Below, piece after piece: positions 19,627 to 28,712 of a DNA stretch of 64,000 nt. This stretch comes from Acidicapsa acidisoli. Its GTDB lineage: Bacteria; Acidobacteriota; Terriglobia; Terriglobales; Acidobacteriaceae. A model generated the notes under the pieces. The model made no database searches. It saw only the letters and a list, made by a program, of their open reading frames with translations, and was not told the origin of the DNA. The DNA lies in the NCBI RefSeq assembly GCF_025685625.1, contig NZ_JAGSYI010000004.1, positions 310,001 through 374,000 of the forward strand, written 5' to 3'. A program made the position numbers and the translations under genes. The stretch's first letter is position 1; every line of letters begins with the position of its first letter.

Positions 19627-21189
19627 TCAGGAGCCCGTTCCGGCGAAGACCACCCCGATGGTGCGGAGGATGATCTTGATATCGAGCCAGACGCTCCAGT
19701 TTTCGATGTAAGCGACATCCAGCGAGATGTAACTGTCAAACGAAGGGTCCTGACGCGCCTGAACCTGCCAGAGGCCCGTGATTCCAGGGGTAACGTCGAG
19801 ACGCCGCAGATGGGACAGGTTGTACTGCCGAACCTCGCTAGCGATCGGCGGTCTGGGACCCACGACGCTCATGTCGCCAAGCAGCACGTTGAAGAACTGG
19901 GGTAGTCCGTCCAGAGAATACTTGCGCAAAAAGCGACCGACCTTTGTGATCCGCGGGTCGTTGGACATCTTGAAGAGAATGCCCTCTCGCTCGTTCATGT
20001 GCAGGATCTCCGCGCGCCGGCGGTCGGCATCGCGGACCATGGTCCGGAATTTGATGCACTTGAAGACGCGCGCCTTTTTGCCGATACGTTCCGAGGTATA
20101 CAGAATCGGGCCCGGTGAATCCAGCCGGACGGCGATAGCGATCGCCAGAAGAATCGGAGCAAAGGCGACCAGCGCAATCGTTGCCACGGTGATATCCAGC
20201 AGGCGCTTTAGGATCAGGCCCACTTCGGGAACATGGCCGCGATGCAGAGGAATGGTGGGAAACTGGCCGATGTATTCGATGGTGCTGTTCCAAGCCAGCC
20301 CGTCGTACATATCGGGCACTACCCGGAGATCGATGCCGTGGAGACGCGCCTGGTCGAGAACGCCCTTGATGACGCCGCGTTCGCAAGGCGATGTAAAGAA
20401 AATCTCATCGACGAAGTGCTTGCGGGCATAGTCGAAAAGGCTGTCCAGGGTACCGAGAACATCGCCGGTGGTGCCGGCAAGCTGCGTGTCGACTCCAGGG
20501 ACATTGACGAAGCCCTTGAAGTTGTAGCCCAGTTGGCGAATGCTTTGCAGGTGATGCCGGAGGGCGTGCGCTTCGGCTCCGGTACCCACAATGATGACGT
20601 TGCGGGTATTCATGCCGCGCTCGAAACGCTGGTACAGGAGCGCGCGGAAGACAAGGCGGCGTGCACTCAGGGAAATGGTCAGCAGCACGATGGTGAGCAT
20701 CACGACGCTGCGCGGAATTTCTTCAGCTTTAATCAGATACAGCGTGCCGGTCAACAGAAGTCCGGAGACCAGGCAGGCTTGCACGCTCAGGCGCTGCTCA
20801 TGGAGATGATTGGTAAGCCGCGTGGGTGTATAGAGATGCAGACTGCGGCTTGTCGCGATGAGGGTGATCGTGAACCCGATGATCAGGGCCGTCAGAATGC
20901 CCATGGATTGGCCACGGATAAGCGTCCCGCGCCAAAACCCCCGCATCCCAGCAATCGGGCTGGTATGCAGCTCTATAATTGCCGCGACCCACGCGGCGCC
21001 GAAAACGGTAAAGGCATCCAGAATCATCCACATGCCAGCGCTGCCACGGGCAGTTCGCTGCTGGCTTGCGGTATTTCCGTCGCTCCATTCGAGAGGAGAT
21101 GGCGGGGGTGCAGCGGACACTCTTTGCCAAAACTCGGATGTTGCCATATTCTTTTTCGCAGACCTCGAAAACATTGCAACAGTAGTCAT
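19627..21189 (-). CDS. Polyprenyl-phosphate sugar phosphotransferase (exopolysaccharide initiation)
   Basis: About 520 residues. The N-terminal half has about five membrane helices and a nucleotide-binding-like domain (NVIIVGTGAEAHALRHHLQ); after another membrane helix comes the bacterial sugar-transferase domain with RLDSPGPILYTSERIGKKAR, the core KFRTM and GDMSVVGPRPP. Such enzymes transfer a hexose-1-phosphate from UDP-sugar to undecaprenyl phosphate, the first step of exopolysaccharide or capsule assembly. No other polysaccharide genes are adjacent. The start is uncertain: TTG at 21234, or ATGs at 21189 and 21147, none with a strong ribosome site. Confidence 0.88.
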   Translation of the reverse strand: MTTVAMFSRSAKKNMATSEFWQRVSAAPPPSPLEWSDGNTASQQRTARGSAGMWMILDAFTVFGAAWVAAIIELHTSPIAGMRGFWRGTLIRGQSMGILTALIIGFTITLIATSRSLHLYTPTRLTNHLHEQRLSVQACLVSGLLLTGTLYLIKAEEIPRSVVMLTIVLLTISLSARRLVFRALLYQRFERGMNTRNVIIVGTGAEAHALRHHLQSIRQLGYNFKGFVNVPGVDTQLAGTTGDVLGTLDSLFDYARKHFVDEIFFTSPCERGVIKGVLDQARLHGIDLRVVPDMYDGLAWNSTIEYIGQFPTIPLHRGHVPEVGLILKRLLDITVATIALVAFAPILLAIAIAVRLDSPGPILYTSERIGKKARVFKCIKFRTMVRDADRRRAEILHMNEREGILFKMSNDPRITKVGRFLRKYSLDGLPQFFNVLLGDMSVVGPRPPIASEVRQYNLSHLRRLDVTPGITGLWQVQARQDPSFDSYISLDVAYIENWSVWLDIKIILRTIGVVFAGTGS

Positions 21190-21234
21190 GGAATCGCGTA
21201 TCTGTTTCGTCCTGTAAAAACGAACAGGCGCCAA

Positions 21235-21707
21235 GAGTTGCTGTGGAAAAAGACCAGAAGCTAAACGCTAGGTTCGACGCTAAATTGAGCGCTAAGGGTT
21301 GCACGACAGGTGCTATTCCCTTTCCACCTTGAATTGTGCGAAGCCCGTCTTGCCTCAGACAACGAAGGACATTCGGTTGGCGAAATCGTGAGTCTGAGAG
21401 CGAGGTCCAAGAACGACCAATCTGCTCGCAGATATCCGGTTTCTACGTGCCGTGGTGCTTGCACGGCACACAAATGAAGATTTCCACTGTGCGCTGAGGT
21501 GAGGGATGATGTACCCCAGCGGGATCCGTTCGGAAGAATTCACTGAAACCATTTTAACCGGTTCTCAGTTAAGAAGACGTAAACGGCATCCGAAGAGCCC
21601 ACGGTCATCGACCGGCTGAATCATTGTGCTATATCCAGATTGGACTGATTAACCGCAGATTGCAAGAGAAAACTCATCCTTCAGACCGCCTGCCAGTAAT
21701 CCAATAT
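21235..21707. other. Intergenic region with no recognisable gene
   Basis: Short frames here (for example 21261-21473 and 21355-21552 on the minus strand) have no recognisable domains, start signals or codon pattern. The region holds AACCGGTT near 21555, and its left end should contain the promoter of the sugar transferase gene. The MlaF-like gene is transcribed into it from the right, so its terminator should also be here, though I see no clear hairpin. Confidence 0.5.
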
Positions 21708-22670
21708 TCAGCCGTTATGGGGCTGCGGAAGTGCATACTCGTCGAGAGTGAAGAACTGCTGAACATGAGGATCGGGGCATTCGAGGAAGTCGTGAATTGT
21801 CCCGAAAAACCGCGCCGTTCCGGAATCCAAGAACAGGACAAGGTCGGCAAGGCGGATAGCAAATCGCATGTCGTGGGTGACGACGATGCTTGTGATGCCA
21901 AGTTGGAGTTTGAGCCGCTGGATCAGGTCGCCGATGCTGCGCCCCATGATGGGATCAACCATCGTGGTGGGTTCGTCGTAAAGAATGGCCTCTGGCTGAG
22001 CAGCCAGCGCCCTGGCAATGGCGATACAGCGTTTCTGCCCGGTCGACAGGCTGGAGGGCAGGAGATTTGCCGTTTCTCCCGCACCGACGAGGTTCAGGAG
22101 CCGGGTCACAAGTTGTTGAATCTGATCCTCGAACAGGCCTCCTTTTTCGCGCAGGGGGAAGGCGATGTTTTCGCCGACGGACAAGGAGTCGAAAAGAGCG
22201 CCGTTTTGGAAAACCATCGTGACATGCTTTCGGATCTCCTGCAATCCGCTCTCCCCGAGCGTTGAGATTTCCTGGCCATCTACCCGGATAGAACCGGAAT
22301 CAGCTTTGAGAAAACCCAGCAGAATACGCAGGGAAACGGACTTCCCTACCCCGCTACGGCCAAGAATACAAAGGGTTTGGCCGCGACCGACGTGGAAGCT
22401 GACTTTGTCGAGGATCTTGCGGTCCCCGAAGGCGATCGAGACCTGGTCGAAGTCAATAAATGGAGGTGGGGTTGGTTCAGGAACGGATTTTCCGTTGGCC
22501 TGCGCCTCGGCAACGGCCTCTGAAATCAAAGCGGATGCGGACGCGCTGGCAATTTCCAGTTCCGAGACCGTGGTCGGAGACTGGAGTTCGTTCAATTCGT
22601 CGAGCAGAGACGGTTGATTGGCATCGGAATCGTCTGAGTTGGCGGGTTCTGGTCTCGTCGCATCGCTCAC
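21708..22670 (-). CDS. MlaF-like ABC transporter ATP-binding protein
   Basis: A 320-residue ABC ATPase. Walker A is GRSGVGKS (104-111), the Q-loop MVFQNGALFDSLSVGEN is diagnostic of the MlaF/Mkl lipid-transport group, the signature is LSTGQKR (208-214) in place of the usual LSGGQ, and Walker B is AILYDEPT (228-235). It would energise movement of phospholipids between membranes with MlaE- and MlaD-type partners. An acidic, low-complexity extension of about 70 residues precedes the ATPase domain and is unusual. The start is GTG. No MlaE or MlaD gene is in the window. Confidence 0.85.
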   Translation of the reverse strand: MSDATRPEPANSDDSDANQPSLLDELNELQSPTTVSELEIASASASALISEAVAEAQANGKSVPEPTPPPFIDFDQVSIAFGDRKILDKVSFHVGRGQTLCILGRSGVGKSVSLRILLGFLKADSGSIRVDGQEISTLGESGLQEIRKHVTMVFQNGALFDSLSVGENIAFPLREKGGLFEDQIQQLVTRLLNLVGAGETANLLPSSLSTGQKRCIAIARALAAQPEAILYDEPTTMVDPIMGRSIGDLIQRLKLQLGITSIVVTHDMRFAIRLADLVLFLDSGTARFFGTIHDFLECPDPHVQQFFTLDEYALPQPHNG

Positions 22671-22742
22671 GCTCCTAGACTACTTGAGAAAGATTACTTG
22701 AGAAACCGGGAATCGCAAGACGCCCGGGGACTCCGACCGCGA

Positions 22743-23408
22743 TCACGCGCAGATGGAAGAGCGTTTAGCGAAAATTCGGTTCAACTGCGCCAGTTCCGAG
22801 GGAGAGTTGGTGCTTTGAAACCAAAGAACCGGCGGCAGACCCAGCGGATGGCGGCAATGGCCGCACTGGATCAGACTCTCGACGGAGACAGCGTCCAGGA
22901 ACCTCCCAAGCTCCTCCGGAATCGTCCGCCACGCCTTGTGGCACGCTGAACTGCCTTCTTCCAGCCGGCGCGCGATATGGGGCAAGATGTCCGTATGCAA
23001 AACGACCGGAAATGGCTCCATTCGGCCGCTTAGCCGGGCCACAGTGACTGGCGCTCCGGTGAGTAACGCTCGGCGCATCATGCATGCAAGCAGCGAGGAC
23101 GGCATGAGTGGCAGATCGACCGGCAGGAAGAGATTCCACTCGGCCCGGGAAACGCGCAATCCCGCGTGTATCCCGCCCATCGGCCCGGATTCGGGGAAGG
23201 CATCCGGCACTTCCTCTGCGAAGGCGCCCAGGGCGCTGCGCGAACCGGCGATTCGTGCGGACAATCCGGCCTCCGCAAAGGTATTCAGGGCAACCCGAAC
23301 GAGCGGGATGCCGCCGAACAGAACCAAAGCTTTGTCCGAACCCATGCGTGAGGAATGGCCCCCGGCCAGGATAAAGCCTTCCGCGTCAATAGATTGTGCC
23401 GTCAACAT
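22743..23408 (-). CDS. mobA: Molybdenum cofactor guanylyltransferase MobA
   Basis: A 221-residue nucleotidyltransferase that attaches GMP to molybdopterin to give the guanine-dinucleotide cofactor. The family motif LAGGHSSRMGSDKALV is at 14-29, and ESGPMGGIHAGL and FLPVDLPLMP match the second and third MobA motifs. The C-terminal about 25 residues look unconserved. The closely related MocA cytidylyltransferase cannot be wholly excluded, and this matters because the xanthine dehydrogenase at 62 kb would use the cytosine or simple form. It follows the M20 dipeptidase gene on the same strand, 11 bases away. Confidence 0.82.
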   Translation of the reverse strand: MLTAQSIDAEGFILAGGHSSRMGSDKALVLFGGIPLVRVALNTFAEAGLSARIAGSRSALGAFAEEVPDAFPESGPMGGIHAGLRVSRAEWNLFLPVDLPLMPSSLLACMMRRALLTGAPVTVARLSGRMEPFPVVLHTDILPHIARRLEEGSSACHKAWRTIPEELGRFLDAVSVESLIQCGHCRHPLGLPPVLWFQSTNSPSELAQLNRIFAKRSSICA

Positions 23409-23419
23409 TCGATGAACTT

Positions 23420-24802
23420 CTAGCTTCTCGCAGGCTCGCCGACGATTTCCAGGAAACGGATAATCGACTCGATCCCTTGGTAGAAGTTGGAGATCAGGAA
23501 CTTCTCGTTCGGCGCATGCAAGTTGTCGTCGGGCAGGCCGAAGCCCATCATCACGCTGGGCAGTTTCAGGTGACGGGCGAAGTCACCCACAATCGGGATG
23601 GAGCCGCCGGAGCGGATGAAGACCGTTTCTTTGCCCCAGACTTCGTGCAAAGCCGCAGTTGCCGCCTGGATATACGGGTTGTCGACCGGAATCAGGCAAG
23701 GATCGCCCGAATGGATCAGGCGGACGTCGACGTCGACGCCGGGTGGCGCAATGTGCTGGATGTAGTCGCGGTACCGGGCGAAGGTTTCTGCCGGAGTCAT
23801 GGCCGGAACCAGACGAATGGAAACTTTGGCGGTCGCCTTCGCTGGAATGACGGTCTTGGCACCAGCTCCGATAAATCCGCCAGGCATTCCATGCACATCG
23901 AGCGTGGGCCGTGCCCAGGTGCGTTCAAGGACGCTGTAGCCGGCCTCGCCTACCAGTTCGCGGGAGCCTACTTCTGTCTGGCGATAGTGCTCTTCGTCGA
24001 ATGGCAGGCTCTGCCAAGCGGCGAGTTCTTCGCTGCTGGGCGGAACGATGTTGTCGTAAATCCCCGGAATGAGAATCTTGCCGGAATGGTCCTTGAGTTT
24101 GGCGATGATTTGAGCGAGGGCCACGAAGGGATTCGGAGCCGCGCCGCCATACATCCCGGAATGTAGATCGGTCTTGGCGCCGCGCACTTCGATTTCGGTA
24201 TAGATCATGCCGCGCAAGCCCACGCAGAGGGTCGGCAGGCCGGGCGCGAACATCTCCGTATCTGAAACGAGGGCGAAATCAGCCTGCAACTCTGGCGGAT
24301 GCGAAGCGACGAAGGCGGCAATTCCCTCCCCTCCAACCTCTTCTTCACCCTCAAGGATCACGCGGACGTTGAGAGGCAACGCCTTCCCGGCTGCAAGCAG
24401 GGATTCGAGCGCCTTGACGTGCATGTACATCTGGCCTTTGTCGTCTACCGCGCCCCGTGCGTAGAGGTTGCCATTCCGCTCCGTTGGCTCGAAAGGCGGC
24501 GAGAGCCATTCGTCCAGCGGATCGGGCGGTTGAACGTCATAGTGGCCGTATAACAGAGCCGTTGGCTTTCCAGGGGCATGAAGCCAGTCCGCGTAGACCA
24601 GCGGATGGCCCGCGGTTTCGATCAGCCGGACGTTTTCCATACCAATCCGGGCAAGTTCGGCAGCAAGCACTTCGGCAGCGCGGCGAACGTCGCTCTTATG
24701 TTCCGGCAGCGTAGAGACCGACGGTATGCGCAGGAGGGATTTGAGTTCTTCGAGGAAACGAGACTGATTTTGACGGGCAAATTCTGTTGCGATGGAAGTC
24801 AT
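23420..24802 (-). CDS. M20-family dipeptidase
   Basis: A 460-residue cytoplasmic zinc metallopeptidase of the M20A/CNDP-like type, without a signal peptide. The metal ligands are visible as His87 (LLYGHYDVQP), Asp120 (GAVDDKGQ) and the catalytic and metal-binding Glu153/Glu154 (LEGEEEVGGEG); the lid/dimerisation domain is between about residues 200 and 360. It should hydrolyse dipeptides or other small N-acyl amino acids. It is the upstream gene of a probable unit with mobA. Confidence 0.92.
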   Translation of the reverse strand: MTSIATEFARQNQSRFLEELKSLLRIPSVSTLPEHKSDVRRAAEVLAAELARIGMENVRLIETAGHPLVYADWLHAPGKPTALLYGHYDVQPPDPLDEWLSPPFEPTERNGNLYARGAVDDKGQMYMHVKALESLLAAGKALPLNVRVILEGEEEVGGEGIAAFVASHPPELQADFALVSDTEMFAPGLPTLCVGLRGMIYTEIEVRGAKTDLHSGMYGGAAPNPFVALAQIIAKLKDHSGKILIPGIYDNIVPPSSEELAAWQSLPFDEEHYRQTEVGSRELVGEAGYSVLERTWARPTLDVHGMPGGFIGAGAKTVIPAKATAKVSIRLVPAMTPAETFARYRDYIQHIAPPGVDVDVRLIHSGDPCLIPVDNPYIQAATAALHEVWGKETVFIRSGGSIPIVGDFARHLKLPSVMMGFGLPDDNLHAPNEKFLISNFYQGIESIIRFLEIVGEPARS

Positions 24803-24912
24803 GCAAACGCTCCTGCGGCGTTGGAGTGGCCAAGGGAAAAGTATATGCGTTCCCCCGGAAGATGGGTCTGCGCGCCGAGGGTCAAAGCTCTCTTGTTGCG
24901 CGATCCTGGCGG

Positions 24913-25236
24913 CTAATAGCGCGGAATCCGCGGATCAACCGCGCAGGACCAGGCGTCGATACCGCCGGCGACGGACTGTGCAGCTTCAAATCCTTGCTGG
25001 CGCAGCCAGTTGGTGACGCTGAGAGATCTTGCCCCATGATGGCAGAGGATGAGCAGGCGGTCATCGGGATCAAGTTCCTGATGTGCACGAGATGGAACAT
25101 CGCCCATGGGCATAAGCAGGCCGCCATCCACTCTTGCGGTTGCGTTCTCCCACGGTTCGCGAACGTCGATAAGCTTGGCTTTGCCTTCCCGAACGAGGGC
25201 GGCAGCATCCTGGACGGTCAATTCGTAGTCATACAT
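24913..25236 (-). CDS. Rhodanese-domain protein
   Basis: A single rhodanese fold of 107 residues counted from the ATG at 25236 (MYDYELTVQD); an open frame continues upstream to 25374 but reads as non-coding. The active-site loop is Cys65-His-His-Gly-Ala-Arg-Ser, and LIDVREPWE is the usual N-terminal signature. Such proteins bind persulfide sulfur and may serve as sulfurtransferases, for instance in molybdopterin or thiouridine pathways, but the partner is unknown. It is divergent from the NtrC-type regulator across a 180-base region with a perfect inverted repeat. Confidence 0.88.
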   Translation of the reverse strand: MYDYELTVQDAAALVREGKAKLIDVREPWENATARVDGGLLMPMGDVPSRAHQELDPDDRLLILCHHGARSLSVTNWLRQQGFEAAQSVAGGIDAWSCAVDPRIPRY

Positions 25237-25274
25237 GGCTATAGGATAACTGGCAGACTTATGCATCGCGAAAA

Positions 25275-25337
25275 GACAGTCTACGGCTCTCCTTTCACTT
25301 TCGATTACCCATCGACGTGGTAGAACGGTAGACTGTC
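25275..25337. promoter_or_regulatory. Perfect inverted repeat in divergent control region
   Basis: GACAGTCTAC (25275-25284) is the exact reverse complement of GTAGACTGTC (25328-25337), with 43 bases between. It lies between the rhodanese and the NtrC-type regulator start codons. Two half-sites separated by about five helical turns could bind a regulator that loops DNA. Confidence 0.45.
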
Positions 25338-25416
25338 CGTTACGCAAGAAATTGCCAAACTCGCCGTGCGCCAAAAATTTGGGAGCAGAGGCGACGGCCG
25401 GTCAAGACTGGAGACG

Positions 25417-26811
25417 ATGCGCACACCGACCAAAGTTTTGATTGTGGAAGATGAGGTTCACGCCCTCATGGGCCTCGCCGAGTTGATCTCCGGCTGGGGT
25501 TATCGGACGGAGACTGCACGCGATGGAATCGAGGGCTATGAGAAAGTTCTTGCCTGGGACCCGGCGATTGTCGTCACGGACTTGAAGATGCCACGCATGG
25601 ATGGGCTGGGACTGCTGACCAAGCTGACCGAAGCCGGCAACAACATGGCCGTAATCGTACTGACAGCGCAGGGCTCAGTGGAACTGGCAGTCGACGCGAT
25701 GAAGCTGGGAGCCTACGACTTCATCTCCAAGCCGGTCGATGCGACGCGCCTCAAAACGATCCTGGCCAACGCCACGCGGCAATTGGATACAGAACTGGAG
25801 CTGGAAGTCACACGGCGCCAGTTGCGCCAGAGCGGCGTGCTGGGTGCGCTTGTGGGGCACTCTCGGTCGATGCAGGAGGTATTCGGCCTGATCGAGCGAA
25901 TCGCTCCATCGAATGTTTCCGTGCTCATCACCGGCGAAAGCGGTACGGGCAAAGAACTGGTAGCGCGGACCCTGCATGACCTGAGCGATCGCAAGGGGCG
26001 TCCGTTTGTAGCCGTGAATTGCGCCGCGATTCCTGAAACGCTGATGGAAAGCGAGATATTCGGGCACGAAAAGGGTGCATTTACGGGCGCAATGGAGCGC
26101 AGGGCAGGCTGTTTTGAGCTGGCCGAACAAGGCACGCTGCTGCTGGACGAACTGGGCGAAATGCCGATCGGGACCCAGGCAAAGTTGCTGCGAGTACTCG
26201 AAGAACGCAAGCTGCGCCGCCTGGGAGCGCGTACCGAGCAGGATGTCGACGTTCGCGTGCTGGCTGCGACCAATCGCGATCCGGAAGACGCTGTTGCTGC
26301 AGGATCGCTCCGTTCGGATCTCTTTTATCGTCTGAATGTCTTCCACATTCATATGCCGCCGCTTCGCGAGCACCGGGAAGATATTCCGGACATGGTCAAT
26401 GCCATGCTTGCGGAGATGAACCAGAAGCACGGTCGCCATGTTGCGGGTATGTCGGCGTCGGTGCAGGAGAAGTTGCAGCAACATGAATGGCCGGGCAACG
26501 CGCGCGAACTGCGTAATCTGATGGAGCGAGCCGTGATTCTGGCTCCGGATGGAGGATTGATCGAAGTTGCGCATCTGCCTTCGGGATTTGGCCGTCCGTT
26601 GGCGACCCCTGTGCCGATCGGCGATGGAAACAGCGTGTCGGTCCGCGTCGGAGCCACGGTAGGCGAAGCGGAGCGTCTTTTGATTCTGCGGACCCTGGAG
26701 TTCACCGGCCAGAACAAGACGCGCGCTGCGGAGTTATTGGGCGTAAGTCTGAAAACACTGCATAACAAGCTGAAAGAGTATGAGTATCAGCGCGAGAGTG
26801 GAGGAATCTGA
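25417..26811 (+). CDS. Sigma-54-dependent response regulator, NtrC family
   Basis: A 464-residue response regulator with all three NtrC modules. The receiver (1-120) has phospho-acceptor Asp55 (VVTDLKMPRMDG) and Lys105. The AAA+ domain has Walker A GESGTGKE (173-180), the sigma-54 contact loop GAFTGA (220-225) and Walker B TLLLDELGEMP. The Fis-type HTH is at the C-terminus (KTRAAELLGVSLKTLHNKLK). The ATG follows a GGAG. It should activate RpoN promoters; rpoN itself is at 45.9 kb. The histidine kinase gene follows two bases after the stop. Confidence 0.94.
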   Translation: MRTPTKVLIVEDEVHALMGLAELISGWGYRTETARDGIEGYEKVLAWDPAIVVTDLKMPRMDGLGLLTKLTEAGNNMAVIVLTAQGSVELAVDAMKLGAYDFISKPVDATRLKTILANATRQLDTELELEVTRRQLRQSGVLGALVGHSRSMQEVFGLIERIAPSNVSVLITGESGTGKELVARTLHDLSDRKGRPFVAVNCAAIPETLMESEIFGHEKGAFTGAMERRAGCFELAEQGTLLLDELGEMPIGTQAKLLRVLEERKLRRLGARTEQDVDVRVLAATNRDPEDAVAAGSLRSDLFYRLNVFHIHMPPLREHREDIPDMVNAMLAEMNQKHGRHVAGMSASVQEKLQQHEWPGNARELRNLMERAVILAPDGGLIEVAHLPSGFGRPLATPVPIGDGNSVSVRVGATVGEAERLLILRTLEFTGQNKTRAAELLGVSLKTLHNKLKEYEYQRESGGI

Positions 26812-26813
26812 GA

Positions 26814-28712
26814 ATGAGTTTGAAGACGAAACTCGTTCTGGCGATCACCGGACTGGTTTTCCTGGTGACAGGGGTGCTATCGGTGGTGTACGTAAGCCGC
26901 CTGTTACAGGCCGTGGTGCAGCAGTCCTATGACACCAATGTGCTGGGTGCCGAGCAGATTCGCTATGCGCTGCGGCTGGCGCTCGAGGCCGGCCTGAAGG
27001 ATCAACAGGTCAATCCCAACGATCAGGTGCAGCTGCGCCAACTGGCTGCGACAGCAGTTCGCGAAAGCACGGCGTTGTCCGCAGTGGTGAAGTCGGTCGT
27101 CACCTACTCCCCGACGGTGTATGACATCAGCATCGGCGACAACAACAATCGCGCGCTACTCACGACAGGTATAGGCGGCAATGACCAGCTGCTGCCGCCG
27201 CGCACAAGCTATCTACAGCTGCGCGACAGCAATGCGATTGAACTGCTGAAAGCCGTTTACGGTCCGTCGGCGCAGGTCTATGATGTCGTCCTCCCGCTGG
27301 AGAGGAACGATCAGCCCTTTGCCACCGTCCGCGTTGGCGTGCGTACGACACTGCTTCGAGCGGTCTTTGAGCCACTGGTGAAACCCGCGCTCACGCTGAT
27401 GGGGCTGGGACTGGCGACTGCGCTGGTTGTGGCGTTTTTCCTGGGGAATCTGGCGCTTCGGCCGATGGAAGAACTGAACATGCAGCTCGATTACTGGTCT
27501 CCAGTTGCTGAAGAGCAACCTTCGGAAGAGACTGAGGGTGATACCGTTGTGCGTGTTGCCAACAAGATTGAACGCATTGGCCAACGCATGCGCAACGTGG
27601 AAGAAGTGTTTTCGGCCCTGAAGGAGAATCTGGACCAGGTTCTGGGTAACCTGCAGGATGGAATTCTGCTGTTTACCGGGGATGGACGGGCGGTTCTGAT
27701 TTCGGATGCGGTCAATCGCTTCCTGCATGTGGATCGGAATGAGTTGCTGGGCTTACATGCACGCGAAATCTTCGACCGGACCACAATTCTGGGAAGGACG
27801 ATTCGCGAAGCGTGGGATGCTCGCGTGACGCTGGTGCAAGAAGAGATTGTGACCGAAAGCGGTAACCGGATCGAAGTGTCGCTCGATTTTATTCACGACG
27901 ACCCAACCCGCCAGGGATTGGGAGCCCTGTTGACGCTGCATGATACGGAATCGGTGGAGGTAATCGAAAGCGAACTCGAGCTTTCCCGGCGCATGGCGGC
28001 AATCGGCCGCCTCACCTCAGGCGTCGGCCATGAGGTCAAGAACCCGATCAACGCCATCGTGGTCCACTTGGAGTTGCTGAAAACCAAGCTCGGCAATGCC
28101 GCCGGGCCAGCCAACAGACACCTGGATGTGATCGATTCTGAAATTCATCGGCTTGACCGGGTTGTTCAAACATTGGTCGATTTCTCGCGTCCCGTAGAAG
28201 TAAAGCTCGTGGAGTACGATTTGCGCTACGCGGTTTCAGACGTGGCGACGCTGGCGGAAGCGGAGATGTCAACGAAGCATGTAAAGTTAACCTGTAGTCT
28301 CCCAAATTATCCGCTCGTCGCCAAGGTGGACGTTGACCTGCTCAAGCAGGCAGTGCTGAATGTTGTCCAAAACGGCGCCCAGGCAATGCCGGATGGTGGA
28401 CGGCTGGATGTGATTCTGCTCGAAGATGGTAAATCGGCTGTCATACAAGTGGAAGACGAAGGTGGAGGAATAGCAGAGGAACTGAGAGAGCGTATCTTCG
28501 ACTTATACTTCACTACAAAAAAAGGTGGCAGCGGGATCGGATTGGCCATGACATATCGTATTCTCCAGTTGCATCATGGAAGTATCGACGTACAATCAGA
28601 GTTAGGACGTGGATCGGTATTCCAGTTGCGAATACCTCTCTCCTCCACGGACCGGGGACGACGGCATCCTCAGCCGACGGTAATGGAAAGCGTAAAGGGG
28701 TTGGAAGGATGA
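26814..28712 (+). CDS. Membrane histidine kinase with PAS domain
   Basis: A 632-residue sensor kinase. Membrane helices lie at about 7-29 and 193-215, with a 160-residue extracytoplasmic sensor between them. A HAMP-like segment (about 215-265), a PAS domain (about 270-385), then HisKA with phospho-acceptor His406 (TSGVGHEVKNPINA) and a HATPase domain (DEGGGIAEELRERIF, KKGGSGIGLAM) follow. It should phosphorylate the NtrC-type regulator encoded just upstream. Its stop overlaps the next gene's ATG (ATGA). The signal sensed is unknown. Confidence 0.92.
   Translation: MSLKTKLVLAITGLVFLVTGVLSVVYVSRLLQAVVQQSYDTNVLGAEQIRYALRLALEAGLKDQQVNPNDQVQLRQLAATAVRESTALSAVVKSVVTYSPTVYDISIGDNNNRALLTTGIGGNDQLLPPRTSYLQLRDSNAIELLKAVYGPSAQVYDVVLPLERNDQPFATVRVGVRTTLLRAVFEPLVKPALTLMGLGLATALVVAFFLGNLALRPMEELNMQLDYWSPVAEEQPSEETEGDTVVRVANKIERIGQRMRNVEEVFSALKENLDQVLGNLQDGILLFTGDGRAVLISDAVNRFLHVDRNELLGLHAREIFDRTTILGRTIREAWDARVTLVQEEIVTESGNRIEVSLDFIHDDPTRQGLGALLTLHDTESVEVIESELELSRRMAAIGRLTSGVGHEVKNPINAIVVHLELLKTKLGNAAGPANRHLDVIDSEIHRLDRVVQTLVDFSRPVEVKLVEYDLRYAVSDVATLAEAEMSTKHVKLTCSLPNYPLVAKVDVDLLKQAVLNVVQNGAQAMPDGGRLDVILLEDGKSAVIQVEDEGGGIAEELRERIFDLYFTTKKGGSGIGLAMTYRILQLHHGSIDVQSELGRGSVFQLRIPLSSTDRGRRHPQPTVMESVKGLEG

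Noticed and set aside
25250-25270. Possible sigma-54 promoter (TGGCAG...TGCA) before the NtrC-type gene
   Set aside because: The GG-to-GC spacing is nine instead of ten bases and the flanking consensus is missing.
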